A stretch of 64,000 nt of DNA. Origin: Clostridium aceticum (GTDB lineage Bacteria; Bacillota; Clostridia; Peptostreptococcales; Natronincolaceae). The position numbers were made by a program, and so were the translations under genes. The notes beneath the pieces were generated by a model that saw nothing but the letters and a program-made list of their open reading frames with translations, had not been told where the DNA came from and ran no database searches. The DNA is taken from the NCBI RefSeq assembly GCF_001042715.1, contig NZ_CP009687.1:2719418-2783417 (forward strand), written 5' to 3'. Below, piece by piece: positions 1 to 9,430 of the stretch; positions within the stretch are counted from its first letter, which is position 1; every line of letters begins with the position of its first letter.

Positions 1-954
1 CCCTTACAAAGACTAGAGGATGAGGAAGCAATCAAGCTTATTGAGTTAGCAGCTGAACGGGGCATTAATTTTATTGACTCCGCCAGGGCCTATGGCAGAA
101 GCGAAGAATTAATAGGTAAAGGAATTAAGGGAAACCGAGAGCATTGGATACTAGCAACAAAAACCATGGCTAGGGACTATGAGTCAATGAAAAAAGAAGT
201 TGAAGTCAGTCTTAATAATTTTCAAGTCAAAACGATAGATCTTTATCAACTTCATAATGTGAAGACTATAGAGGACTATGAGAATGTTATGTCAGAAAAT
301 GGTGCATACAAAGCTCTAGTAGAGGCTAAAATGGAAGGTAAAGTAAAGGAGATAGGTATCTCTAGCCATAGCCTTGAAATAATTGAAAAAGTTGTAGAAA
401 CCGATGATTTTGCCACTATACAATTTCCCTACAGTGCAGTGGAACGTCAAGCTGAAGCTGTTTTTAAAAGGGCTGCAGAAAGGGATATTGGTGTTATTGT
501 AATGAAGCCCTTATCAGGAGGGGCTTTAAACAATGGGAATTTAGCTCTAAGGTTCATACTAGAAAATAAGAGTGTAAGTGTAGTTATTCCAGGGATAGAT
601 AATGCCCAACAAGTTTATGAAAATAGTGAAGTAGGTATTGCCTATAAACCTCTCTCCGATGACGAAAGAAAAACATTAACAGAGATAGCAGATAAGTTAG
701 GACTAACATTTTGTAGAAGATGTGGCTACTGCTTACCCTGTCCTCAAAAAATTGATATTCCAACTCAGTTTTTACTAAGTGGATACTATACCCGCTATGA
801 CCTTCAAGACTGGGCCCTTGATAGATATGGCACCTTACCAGCGAAGGCATCAGATTGTCTAGATTGTGGAGCATGTGAGCCAAAGTGTCCCTATGATCTT
901 CCAATTCGAGATATGCTAAGAGAGGTCGTTGGTAATTTGGAGGGAAAAAAATAA
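1..954 (+). CDS. Aldo/keto reductase with C-terminal ferredoxin-type Fe-S motifs (5' end outside window)
   Basis: The frame is open from base 1, so the N-terminus lies outside the window; an internal Met at 166 is not the start. The visible part has the AKR barrel: FIDSARAYGRSEELIG (the Asp/Tyr catalytic region), a Lys in ATKTM and the YQLHN strand with the catalytic-type His. The last ~90 residues carry two Cys groups, CRRCGYCLPCP and CLDCGACEPKCP, typical of the AKR subfamily predicted to bind two [4Fe-4S] clusters. It is likely a cytoplasmic redox enzyme coupled to ferredoxin-like electron transfer; the substrate cannot be read. A strong hairpin terminator follows. Confidence 0.9.
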   Translation, partial: PLQRLEDEEAIKLIELAAERGINFIDSARAYGRSEELIGKGIKGNREHWILATKTMARDYESMKKEVEVSLNNFQVKTIDLYQLHNVKTIEDYENVMSENGAYKALVEAKMEGKVKEIGISSHSLEIIEKVVETDDFATIQFPYSAVERQAEAVFKRAAERDIGVIVMKPLSGGALNNGNLALRFILENKSVSVVIPGIDNAQQVYENSEVGIAYKPLSDDERKTLTEIADKLGLTFCRRCGYCLPCPQKIDIPTQFLLSGYYTRYDLQDWALDRYGTLPAKASDCLDCGACEPKCPYDLPIRDMLREVVGNLEGKK

Positions 955-1010
955 TTAAGTATTATACGTATACTACTCACGAATATTTATCTAAACTATA
1001 TCTCTAGAGT

Positions 1011-1050
1011 TAAAATCCCACCTTTAAACGTTAGCGTAGGTGGGATTTTA
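1011..1050 (+). terminator. Rho-independent terminator after aldo/keto reductase
   Basis: A 13-bp perfect stem (TAAAATCCCACCT at 1011-1023 paired with 1038-1050) with a 14-nt loop ends in a T-rich stretch, 56 bp after the stop codon. Confidence 0.8.
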
Positions 1051-1172
1051 TAATCAGGTTTGTTGATTTTATCTGTCTTGTGAGGTTGCAAACACCAAGC
1101 CTGATGTATAGAAATCAAGTTTAAGGGGTGATACAATCAGTTCAGTAGAAATTAGACTTTTTCATTGATTCT

Positions 1173-1775
1173 TCACGATTCTTTTTTTAATTCAACACCA
1201 TTTATCTTTAAATGAGCGTGAAATATTTCCGATGCTGAGGGTAGAGTCTCTGGAGTTTGCCAGGTCTCTGGTTTCCAAATATTTGATTCTTTTAATGGTC
1301 TAGAACAATGGACAAAGCATTCTTCTACATCTACTCCTATTCCCAGTAGTGGAATATTACCTTTTAAAGCCATTTTATTTAATATTTCTTTATCCTTAAT
1401 CAACATTGCACGTCCATTGATGCGCAGTACCTCTTCTAATCCTGGAATAATGAATATCAGACCAACATGTGGATTAGATAAAATATTGAGGTTAGAATCT
1501 TGCCGTTTGTTACCAGGGCGATCAGGAATAACTAATTGATGTTTGTTTAAAATTATTACTGATCCTGCTTGATCGCCTCGTGGTGATACATCGCATTTTC
1601 CTTCTGCATCAGATGTAGAGAGGAACAATAGCGGTGACATCGATATAAATCTTTTACATTGGTCATCTAAAATTGAAACGCTCTTTTTTATGACCAACTC
1701 ATGAGGTTCCCCAATTAACTCTCTAAGTTCTTCCTTTGTAGAAACGCTATTGCGAGAAAAATTTATTAGCTCCAT
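1173..1775 (-). CDS. Pyridoxamine 5'-phosphate oxidase-family flavoprotein (MSMEG_1061-like)
   Basis: A 200-residue protein with the split-barrel FMN-binding fold. FLSTSDAEGKCDVSPRGDQAG and the following VIPDRPGNKRQDSNLNIL are the characteristic motifs of the MSMEG_1061-type PPOX group (length ~200 fits). It probably binds FMN or F420-like flavin and acts as a small oxidoreductase; the substrate is unknown. The start has AAGGAGAG 6 nt upstream. It stands alone between a + strand terminator and a dispersed palindromic repeat. Confidence 0.85.
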   Translation of the reverse strand: MELINFSRNSVSTKEELRELIGEPHELVIKKSVSILDDQCKRFISMSPLLFLSTSDAEGKCDVSPRGDQAGSVIILNKHQLVIPDRPGNKRQDSNLNILSNPHVGLIFIIPGLEEVLRINGRAMLIKDKEILNKMALKGNIPLLGIGVDVEECFVHCSRPLKESNIWKPETWQTPETLPSASEIFHAHLKINGVELKKES

Positions 1776-1886
1776 AAAATTGCTCTCCTTTAAGTATCTA
1801 TTCTAAATCGTCTTTTATTATCAGTATTATTATTTTATATTCATAAGCGTTAACTCAACATAATTATTTGCAAATTTCTCTCGAGC

Positions 1887-1980
1887 TGTCATCCTGAGTG
1901 CAGCGAAGGATCTTCGAACAATGAAGATTTTTGCTAATTCTAAGATCTTTCGAATCCGCTTTGCTCCTCTCAGGATGACA
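1887..1980. repeat. 94-bp imperfect palindromic repeat element (TGTCATCCTGAG type)
   Basis: Perfect 12-bp ends, TGTCATCCTGAG at 1887-1898 and CTCAGGATGACA at 1969-1980, enclose further partly complementary sequence (GCAGCGAAGGATCTT against AAGATCTTTCGAATCC). The whole unit can fold as one long hairpin. It has no ORF and fills most of the 297-bp gap between the PPOX gene and the siderophore operon. Elements with this TGTCATCCTGAG core are widely dispersed in bacterial genomes; it resembles a MITE-like repeat. Confidence 0.75.
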
Positions 1981-2072
1981 AATTATGGTTTCAGTTAACA
2001 CTAATAATTTTATATTATAAAAATTAGTTTTATAATCCTTTTTGTATCAAGGATTCATATGTAGGTTTCTTA

Positions 2073-2900
2073 TCAACTAGTATAAGTAGCTGACGTTTGC
2101 AAATTCACATGATATCTTCCCTTTGGTACGATAAAGGGAGATCCAGAAACTGGATCCTTTATAACGGAGCAATCAAGATCAAAAACTTGTTTAATTAGTG
2201 CTTCTGTTATGATTTCAGAGGGAGATCCCTCAGCAATAAGATTTCCCTTATGAAGTGCAAAGATATAATCTGCATAGCGAGCAGATAAATTGATATCATG
2301 GAGAACCATGACGATGGTTGTAGCTCGCTTTCTATTTAGGTCTGTCAACAAATCAAGGATTTCAACCTGATAAGTAATATCAAGATATGTCGTAGGCTCA
2401 TCCAACAGAAGGATATCTGTCTGTTGGGCAAGTGCCATAGCGATCCATACACGTTGCCGCTGGCCTCCGGAGAGTTCCTCCACACAACGATTTGCTAGAT
2501 CCGTGATTCCCATAATTTCTAAAGCCTCTTCTATAGCCTCATAATCTTTTTTGCCTAATCCCTTAAAAAAAGATTGATAGGGAAATCTTCCTCTTCCCAC
2601 CAAATCTGCTACAGTTATGCCTTCTGGTACAACTGGAGATTGTGGCAGAAGTCCCAAAACCTTAGCTAATTGTTTTGGTGGAATTTCACTGATTCTCTTT
2701 TGGTCAAGGATGATTTCTCCAGAGGTAGGTTGGATCAACCTAGCAAGTGTCTTAAGCAAAGTAGACTTACCACAGGCATTGGCACCAATAATAACACTGA
2801 TTTTATTGTTTGGAATAACGATATCAATACCGTCAATAATAATTTTTTTATCATACCCAGAATGAATATGATTACCTTTTAATGATTGTGATGTCTTCAT
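2073..2900 (-). CDS. Ferric-siderophore ABC transporter, ATP-binding protein (FecE/FhuC type)
   Basis: A 275-residue ABC ATPase that powers iron-complex import. Walker A is GANACGKST (residues ~39-47; the usual GPNGCGKST with N and G replaced), signature LSGGQRQRVWIA, Walker B ILLLDEPTTYLD and switch His in VLHDIN. It is the last gene of a four-gene leftward operon and overlaps the upstream permease stop by 4 nt. The C-terminal 40 residues (FDLDCSVIKDPVSGSP) match the usual FecE tail. Confidence 0.95.
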   Translation of the reverse strand: MKTSQSLKGNHIHSGYDKKIIIDGIDIVIPNNKISVIIGANACGKSTLLKTLARLIQPTSGEIILDQKRISEIPPKQLAKVLGLLPQSPVVPEGITVADLVGRGRFPYQSFFKGLGKKDYEAIEEALEIMGITDLANRCVEELSGGQRQRVWIAMALAQQTDILLLDEPTTYLDITYQVEILDLLTDLNRKRATTIVMVLHDINLSARYADYIFALHKGNLIAEGSPSEIITEALIKQVFDLDCSVIKDPVSGSPFIVPKGRYHVNLQTSATYTS

Positions 2901-3931
2901 GCTGACCCTCCTGTTCGATTCATGCGAATAAGTAATATTATTAGATAAGGTGCCCCTAGAATACCCGTAATCACCCCTACTGGGAATCTGGTTCCAAAGG
3001 CAAACTGACCAATAAGATCAGCCCCAAGTACTAAAATGGCTCCCACAAGCCCTGCTGGAAATTCATTTGGGGCTCCACTACCTACAACTCTAGTTGCAAT
3101 CGGTCCAGCCAGAAAAGCCACAAAGCTGATAGGTCCTGTAACTGCAGTAGCAAAGGCTATTAAAAATACAGCACTGAGAACTAATAAGAATCGTACAAGG
3201 TCAGCTCTTACACCAAGGGTAGTGGCGGATTGCTCTCCTAACTCTAAAATTTTAAGATGTCTTCCTAGCAATATGATTACAGATCCAAAAATAACTAAAA
3301 CAATAAAAAGGCTCGGGATATTGGTCATTTGAATGCCGTTTAAGCTACCGCTAAGCCACCTATATGCGGCAGGCACATCATATTGTGGTGCCTTTAGTAA
3401 TAGAAAGGATACAACGGCATTAAGCATTGCTTGTATTCCTATTCCGATAAGTATTAACTTCCCTCCTGAAAAGCCCCCTACCTTGGAGAACAAGTAAATC
3501 AACACTGCCACCAGAAGTCCTGAAATTACAGAGACTACTGAAACAATAGTTCCACTCATTTTTAATACTAGTATACAAAACATAGCCCCTACGCTGGATC
3601 CAGCTGTTACTCCTATGATATCTGGACTGGCTAAGGGGTTTCGTAGTATTGTCTGAAAAGTACTGCCTGCCATCCCAAATCCTATGCCCACTAGAAGACC
3701 CGCTAGCATTCTTGGTAATCGTAAGGTGCTAATGGCAAAAGAAGCACCCTGAATCTCTTCTCCCAGAAGCACTCTAATGACAACTTCAAGGGAGTACTTA
3801 CTATTTCCAAGCAAAAGTAGAGTAACACAGAGGGATAAAGTTATTGTGGCTAGAATTAAAGTCACTACTATCCAACGGATCTGTCTCTTGCGGTATCCCA
3901 ATCTAATGATATTAAGTTTATCTCCCATCAT
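2897..3931 (-). CDS. Ferric-siderophore ABC transporter permease (FecCD family)
   Basis: A 344-residue polytopic membrane protein with about ten hydrophobic segments. The conserved FecCD signatures LRLPRMLAGLLVGIGFGMAG and NPLASPDIIGVTAGSSVGA follow the first helix, and GPISFVAFLAGPIATRVVG is the cytoplasmic coupling region. It forms the channel together with the neighbouring permease. It overlaps its neighbours by ATGA-type junctions on both sides, so all four genes are probably co-translated. Confidence 0.95.
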   Translation of the reverse strand: MMGDKLNIIRLGYRKRQIRWIVVTLILATITLSLCVTLLLLGNSKYSLEVVIRVLLGEEIQGASFAISTLRLPRMLAGLLVGIGFGMAGSTFQTILRNPLASPDIIGVTAGSSVGAMFCILVLKMSGTIVSVVSVISGLLVAVLIYLFSKVGGFSGGKLILIGIGIQAMLNAVVSFLLLKAPQYDVPAAYRWLSGSLNGIQMTNIPSLFIVLVIFGSVIILLGRHLKILELGEQSATTLGVRADLVRFLLVLSAVFLIAFATAVTGPISFVAFLAGPIATRVVGSGAPNEFPAGLVGAILVLGADLIGQFAFGTRFPVGVITGILGAPYLIILLIRMNRTGGSA

Positions 3932-4926
3932 AAGGCTCGCACCTTCGCTCTCATGGCAATAATAACAAGTATTGGAGCTCCGATAAATGCCGTCACAATC
4001 CCTGCTTCTAGTTCACTTGGACTACCAATCAGTCTTCCTAGAACATCTGAAAGCAATAAAAGCACAGCTCCACCAATAGCTGACATAGGTATGATCAATC
4101 GCAAATTAGGACCACAGATAAGACGCATCGTATGAGGAACCATAAGACCTACAAAGCCGATGGGTCCTGCCAGTGCTGTAGTTGCACCACAAAGTAGAAC
4201 CCCTGCCAATGCTCCTACCAGTCTTACAACGCCTGTACGAACCCCTAGACCTGTTGCAATGTCATCTCCCAATGCAAGTGCATCCAATGCAGGAGCCGAC
4301 AACACACCTAAGACCAATCCAACAATGAGAAATGGAAGTACGGAGGATATACCTTCCCAAGTGGCTCCGCTGATGCTTCCCACTTGCCAGAAGCGAACAG
4401 CATTCATAACGTCTGTACGAGGCAGAATAATTGCGCTGACTAACGAAGATAGAGCAGCACTGGTGGCTGCCCCCGCCAAGGCAAGCTTGATTGGCGTCGT
4501 TCCTCCCTGTCCCATGGAGCCTATTCCATAAACAAACACTGCTGTAATTGCTGCACCTATCAAAGCAAATAGAATATACTCTTCAGCAGAATTAATGTGA
4601 AAAAAAGCAATACCCCCCACGACGAACAACGAGGCACCCGTATTGACACCTAAAATACTGGGATCTGCAATTGGGTTTCTAGTAATAGCCTGCATAAGAG
4701 CACCAGATATCCCAAGAGCTGCTCCCGCCATGATGCCGAAAACCGTTCTTGGAATCCTTTCATGGACAACAATTTCATTAATCGTTGTCATTCTAGAATG
4801 TATCAAAGTATCCAGTACTTCATTCAGGCTTATAAAACGTGCCCCAAATGCCAAGGAGGCGAAAATACATAATGCTAAACTGAGTAAACTGACAAATAGT
4901 AATAGGATTATTCTAGAAGGTTTCAT
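3928..4926 (-). CDS. Ferric-siderophore ABC transporter permease (FecCD family)
   Basis: The second permease, 332 residues, with the same family signatures (ERIPRTVFGIMAGAALGISG, NPIADPSILGVNTGAS, GPIGFVGLMVPHTMR). It heterodimerises, by family precedent, with the product of the next gene. It overlaps the binding-protein gene by 4 nt. Confidence 0.95.
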   Translation of the reverse strand: MKPSRIILLLFVSLLSLALCIFASLAFGARFISLNEVLDTLIHSRMTTINEIVVHERIPRTVFGIMAGAALGISGALMQAITRNPIADPSILGVNTGASLFVVGGIAFFHINSAEEYILFALIGAAITAVFVYGIGSMGQGGTTPIKLALAGAATSAALSSLVSAIILPRTDVMNAVRFWQVGSISGATWEGISSVLPFLIVGLVLGVLSAPALDALALGDDIATGLGVRTGVVRLVGALAGVLLCGATTALAGPIGFVGLMVPHTMRLICGPNLRLIIPMSAIGGAVLLLLSDVLGRLIGSPSELEAGIVTAFIGAPILVIIAMRAKVRAL

Positions 4927-5975
4927 TCTACTTTTTCAGCTGCCTCTCCAATTATGCTTAGATATTCATCGATGGTGGCTGGAATGGACAGAGCACTAGG
5001 TGTTCCCGATGCTGCTAAAGGCGTACCATCTTCAATTACTGCTATAGAACCTCTCTTTACTGCTGGAATCATTCCAAGAAGAGGATTTGCCTGTAATGCT
5101 TCTATTAGTGCATCACTCCCGTAGGTGATGATAATATCAATGTCTTCAATCAAATCCACATTTTCTGCACTCAGCTCTAAAGCAAAACTATCGGATTCTT
5201 TAGCCAATTTTGCAATACTCTCTGGAAGCATCATACCCAAATCTGTAAGATATGCTGCACGAGGATCGTTAGGAAGATATATGTAAAACTTTCCTAGGTC
5301 TGATGGATTAAAATAAAAGAAAGCTGCTGTTTTTCCTATGTTTTCTGGATATTCACTAATTTTTTCTGCTATAAGATTCTCCAGTTCACTTATTAACTCT
5401 TGGCCTTCTGATTTCATTCCTAGCCCAGCTGCATTCAAAACAATCTGATCTCGCCAGAAGGTCTGCCATGGATGGGTTGTATATGCCACAACAGGTGCAA
5501 TTTTGCTCAATAGATCATATTCTTCTTGAGTGATACCTGAATAAGCTGCCAAGATAACATCTGGCTGAACATCACTAATGGCTTCGTAGTCCAGTCCATC
5601 GGTGTCTCTAAAAAGAATAGGATTATCAATTCCTAATTCTTTAAATTTAGCTAATGTCCAGGGCAAAAGACCACTACCATCTGTTACTCCATAGTTTGCT
5701 TCGGAGACCCCTACAGGAACTACACCTAAGGCCAATGGCACATCTTGGTTCCCCCAAGAGATGGCAGCAACTCTTTTTGGTTCAGTTTCAATAACTGTTT
5801 CTCCAAATACATGTTGGATGGTGATTGGATATACGGTAGAGGAACCAGGTCCATTGCTGTAAGTGTTAGTTTGATCTGCATCAGATGATATTGCTGGTGA
5901 GTTTGCACAACCTGTTAGTACAAGAATAAGTAGGATTGCCATTACAAAGATAGACTGTAGTTTTTTGAATTTCAT
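4923..5975 (-). CDS. Iron-siderophore ABC transporter substrate-binding lipoprotein (FecB/FhuD type)
   Basis: 350 residues. The N-terminus is a lipoprotein signal peptide with lipobox LTGC at residue ~23, followed by a Ser/Asp-rich linker and a type III periplasmic-binding fold (KRVAAISWGNQDVPLALGVVPVG ... YEAISDVQPDVILAAYSG ... DIDIIITYGSDALIEAL). It captures the iron complex outside the membrane and hands it to the two permeases. It is the first gene of the operon, directly downstream of two Fur-like boxes; the ligand cannot be deduced. Confidence 0.93.
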   Translation of the reverse strand: MKFKKLQSIFVMAILLILVLTGCANSPAISSDADQTNTYSNGPGSSTVYPITIQHVFGETVIETEPKRVAAISWGNQDVPLALGVVPVGVSEANYGVTDGSGLLPWTLAKFKELGIDNPILFRDTDGLDYEAISDVQPDVILAAYSGITQEEYDLLSKIAPVVAYTTHPWQTFWRDQIVLNAAGLGMKSEGQELISELENLIAEKISEYPENIGKTAAFFYFNPSDLGKFYIYLPNDPRAAYLTDLGMMLPESIAKLAKESDSFALELSAENVDLIEDIDIIITYGSDALIEALQANPLLGMIPAVKRGSIAVIEDGTPLAASGTPSALSIPATIDEYLSIIGEAAEKVE

Positions 5976-6053
5976 AATATTCTCTTCCTCTCTTTGTTAC
6001 ATAAAATAATGGATGATATTGCGTTAAGCTAAAATATGTATTGATCAACACTG

Positions 6054-6087
6054 TAATGATTATCATTATACAGCGATAATTATTATC
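6054..6087 (-). promoter_or_regulatory. Two adjacent Fur-like operators of the siderophore operon
   Basis: TAATGATTATCATTA at 6054-6068 is a perfect dyad and matches the classical Fur box core (GATAATGATAATCATTATC). Six bases further, GATAATTATTATC at 6075-6087 is a second perfect dyad of the same type. They lie 79-112 bp upstream of the binding-protein start. Repression by Fur with iron is inferred. Confidence 0.8.
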
Positions 6088-6165
6088 AGTCAACTTATTT
6101 ATTTGATCTTCTATTGGATTTCTTTTTATACTCATGTCGAAACCTACAGACAAGTGATAACTAAA

Positions 6166-6205
6166 AAAGTGAACTCGTTTCAGCAAGCTAAAACGAGTTC
6201 ACTTT
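6166..6205 (-). terminator. Terminator of the hybrid kinase gene
   Basis: A 15-bp perfect stem (AAAGTGAACTCGTTT, 6166-6180 with 6191-6205) whose minus-strand reading ends in a run of six T. It lies ~105 bp past the kinase stop and insulates it from the siderophore promoter. Confidence 0.8.
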
Positions 6206-6310
6206 GTCTTCAATATGTTTGTACTTAAAATCCTCTCAGTTTTATTATATCAGTCAATGTACAACCTAAATATGTTACTGAATTTATCTATAGTATTAAT
6301 TCATCTAAAA

Positions 6311-9300
6311 CTAACTTACATATATATCTGAAAATTCTATTTCTACAGCTTGCATAATCCTATTGTCTGGTAGTTGAAACTTCTCTGGTGTAGGGAGGTC
6401 ATCCTTCTGTTTAGTGATAGGGAGTATTACAGTAAATGTACTGCCACAACCAACTTTACTTTCTAATTCAATAGTACCATCAAAAGCTGATACCAGTGTC
6501 TTTACCAGAGATAATCCTATTCCCGTTCCTTCTGCTTGTCGTGTAAGTGTATTGTCCACCTGACCAAAACGTTCAAATACATGTTCTTGCTTGTCCTGTG
6601 GTATTCCCACACCTTCATCCTTAACTGAAATTAAAACCTTACTTCCTTCACAGAATACATGAACGTAGATTGAGTTACCCTTAGGTGTAAATTTAATAGC
6701 ATTAGATAAAAGATTTAATAATATTCTTTCATATTTTTCCTCATCTATAGCCATTTCTAAATCCTCAATACTGCTAGAAAAGTATATACCGACGCCCTTT
6801 TGATTAGCAAAGATCAGCACGGACTCTGTTATAGACCGAGATAAAAATACTATATCTAGGTTCCGCTTATGTAACTTCATATGACCTGCGTTATACCTGG
6901 TAATATCAAGAAGATTATTTACAAGCCTGATTTGTCTAAAACAATTAGTTTTAATTCTTTTAAGATGCTTTTTTACCTTTTCAGGTAATAGGTGACTATA
7001 TAAATCATTTATGGCTTGTAATGCAGCATTGATTACATTTAGTGGTGTCTTAAACTCATGGGACATAATTACTAAAAATTCATCCTTTATCTTCATAGCA
7101 TCCTCAAGAGCCCTGACTTTTTCACTTTTCATTTTAATAATAATCTCATTAAGTTTTTTAGATTCTTGCAATAGTTTATTTTCTCTTTCTAATGCATCAC
7201 GTCTAATTTTGATCAGCTTGATTTGAGCGTCAATTTTCGCAATAAGCTCACGAGCTTTAAAGGGTTTAACTAAATAATCATCCGCCCCTTCCTCTAATCC
7301 TTCTATTCTGGCTTCTTCTCCTGCTCGTGCTGACAGAAGAATAATAGGTATTTCTCTTGTATGAGGATTTGAGCGAAGCTTACGTAAAAGTTCTATGCCC
7401 CCCAACCCTGGCATCATCACATCAGTTAATATTAAGCTGGGAGGATTTAATAACGCAACTTCCAAAGCTGTTAGCCCATCAGATACCACCTCAACATCCC
7501 ATTTTTGTCCTAGGAGACGGTACAAGTACTCCTGCATATCCTTGTTATCCTCAACAATAAGAATTCGATCGGAAGATAATCCAGTAGCAGCAAGCAGCGT
7601 TGATGATATCTTAGAATCTACTTCTTTAGTAAATACTTTTGGTACCCAACTAGAGATTTCATCTACATAGGAAGCTGCTCCTGTTTCAATGGAAGTTTCT
7701 ATATGGCTATGGTCTATTTGATCCTGAGGTAAATGGTCTGAACCTTTAGGTATTTTTATAAAAAATTTACTACCACAGTTTACTTCACTTTCCACTCCAA
7801 TGAATCCTCCATGAAGTTTTACAAGTTCTTTAATTAAAGATAGACCTATACCACTACCTTCATGGGTCCGTGATTTTACATTCTCCACTCGATGAAATCT
7901 GTCAAAAAGCTTAGACTGTTCATGTTTAGGGATTCCTATACCTGTATCCTCCACAGTTAACTTCACATAATCCCCTTGCCACCTTATCGCTACAGTAATC
8001 TGTCCATCAAAGGTAAATTTAAACGCATTTATTAAGAGATTAAGAATTATTTTCTCCCACATTCCTTGATCAACATATACTGGTTCCGGTAGTGGCGGGC
8101 AATCTATAACCAGCTTCATCCCAACCCTTTCAATCATGGATCTAAAAGCACTTGCTAATTCTGCTGTATAAGTAGACAAATCAGTTGCTCTATAAACCGC
8201 CTGAACCCGTCCCGCTTCAATACTAGAAAAGTCCAAAAGTGAGTTAACTAGCTTTAACATCCTTAATGCATTACGGTGGATAGTCTCAAGTTCTCCACGG
8301 GTCTCCTCCATTAATGGTCCTTGCAGCAGCTCCTCTAGAGGACCTAGAATTAGCGTTAAAGGTGTACGGAACTCATGACTGATGTTACAGAAAAAGTTGG
8401 TTTTAGCTCTATCGATTTCAGCAAGGGCTTCAGCACGTTTTCTCTCTTCCTCATATGCATGAGCCTTGGCAATACCAGCTACAATTTGATTTGCTGTGAG
8501 TCTATACATTTCCTTGTATTGTTCATCCAGCACTCGTAAAGGATTTACTCCAGCTATCAGAAAACCATAGGGGTTTGTTTTTCCTGCTCCTGTTAGGCTG
8601 AGAATTACCGCAGAATTTAGTACAGTCCCCCAGCCTTTATTAGTGAGGGTCCCGAACCGTGATTCTAGATTATCTACAACCAACATATTATCCGATTTAT
8701 TAGTTTTACTTAAAGGCCAACCTTCTGCTCCAATTTGTAAATCAATACATGGATTTTTTATAGAACCTTCATATTCACTAAGTCCAGTTGTTGCTATCAA
8801 ATTGGCTTTCCCTCCATCCTCACTCACTAGGTAGAGAAGGGTGAAGGGAATATCAATATGATACTTTGTTAATATCTCCGCAGATGTTAGACATGCTTCT
8901 TCTGCAGACGTCATGGCCACATGTGCCCCTAAATCACGTAACAATCGAAGCTGGCGTTCAAACTGAACTTGAGTTGTTGTATCCTGACAAGTTACAAGTA
9001 TGCCTCTGATGTTCCCAGCATCATCCCGAATTGGACCATAGGAAAAAGTATAATAGGTTTCTTCTAAAAAACCTCTTCGGTTCATAGGCAATAATAAATG
9101 TTCATCCCAAGTGGCACCTTGACCGGTTAGGACTGCATCTACTTTCGGTCCTATAATATGCCAAATTTCCTGCCACACCTCAATGGCTGGTTTCCCTAGA
9201 GCTTCTGGATGCTTATTGCCCAGTGAAGATATGTAAGCATCGTTATATATGTTTGTTAAATCATCCCCCCACCACAGTGCCATAGGAAATCGATTTTCAA

Positions 9301-9430
9301 GAAGCATAGCAGTTATACTACATAAGCTTGCGTCCCATTCTTCCATTGTACCTAACGATGTGCTGCTCCAATCAAGCTTTTGTACAAGGGTTTTCATATC
9401 ATTATCACTTGGCAATATCAATTCATCCAT
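6311..9430 (-). CDS. Soluble hybrid sensor kinase with two HisKA-HATPase modules and a central receiver
   Basis: 1039 residues with no transmembrane segment. Order: PAS-like domain (~30-150, ending GILVTCQDTT), GAF-like domain (~165-325), kinase module 1 with phospho-accepting His in NISHEFRTPL (~355) and DTGIGIP / GSGIGLSL ATP-binding boxes, receiver domain (VEDNKDMQEYL, phosphoacceptor Asp in LTDVMMPG ~667, LVKPF), then kinase module 2 with MSHEFKTPL (~789), NAIKFTP, DEGVGIP and GTGIGLSL. No separate response regulator or DNA-binding domain is next to it, so its output partner is elsewhere. AAGGAGG precedes the ATG. PAS and GAF suggest a cytoplasmic signal. Confidence 0.92.
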   Translation of the reverse strand: MDELILPSDNDMKTLVQKLDWSSTSLGTMEEWDASLCSITAMLLENRFPMALWWGDDLTNIYNDAYISSLGNKHPEALGKPAIEVWQEIWHIIGPKVDAVLTGQGATWDEHLLLPMNRRGFLEETYYTFSYGPIRDDAGNIRGILVTCQDTTTQVQFERQLRLLRDLGAHVAMTSAEEACLTSAEILTKYHIDIPFTLLYLVSEDGGKANLIATTGLSEYEGSIKNPCIDLQIGAEGWPLSKTNKSDNMLVVDNLESRFGTLTNKGWGTVLNSAVILSLTGAGKTNPYGFLIAGVNPLRVLDEQYKEMYRLTANQIVAGIAKAHAYEEERKRAEALAEIDRAKTNFFCNISHEFRTPLTLILGPLEELLQGPLMEETRGELETIHRNALRMLKLVNSLLDFSSIEAGRVQAVYRATDLSTYTAELASAFRSMIERVGMKLVIDCPPLPEPVYVDQGMWEKIILNLLINAFKFTFDGQITVAIRWQGDYVKLTVEDTGIGIPKHEQSKLFDRFHRVENVKSRTHEGSGIGLSLIKELVKLHGGFIGVESEVNCGSKFFIKIPKGSDHLPQDQIDHSHIETSIETGAASYVDEISSWVPKVFTKEVDSKISSTLLAATGLSSDRILIVEDNKDMQEYLYRLLGQKWDVEVVSDGLTALEVALLNPPSLILTDVMMPGLGGIELLRKLRSNPHTREIPIILLSARAGEEARIEGLEEGADDYLVKPFKARELIAKIDAQIKLIKIRRDALERENKLLQESKKLNEIIIKMKSEKVRALEDAMKIKDEFLVIMSHEFKTPLNVINAALQAINDLYSHLLPEKVKKHLKRIKTNCFRQIRLVNNLLDITRYNAGHMKLHKRNLDIVFLSRSITESVLIFANQKGVGIYFSSSIEDLEMAIDEEKYERILLNLLSNAIKFTPKGNSIYVHVFCEGSKVLISVKDEGVGIPQDKQEHVFERFGQVDNTLTRQAEGTGIGLSLVKTLVSAFDGTIELESKVGCGSTFTVILPITKQKDDLPTPEKFQLPDNRIMQAVEIEFSDIYVS

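Noticed and set aside
3036-4999. Several rightward ORFs opposite the siderophore permeases
   Set aside because: All are antisense shadows of strongly conserved FecCD genes.
5881-6186. A 101-codon leftward ORF overlapping the fecB-like start
   Set aside because: It covers the Fur boxes and the signal-peptide region in another frame and has no RBS or recognisable product.
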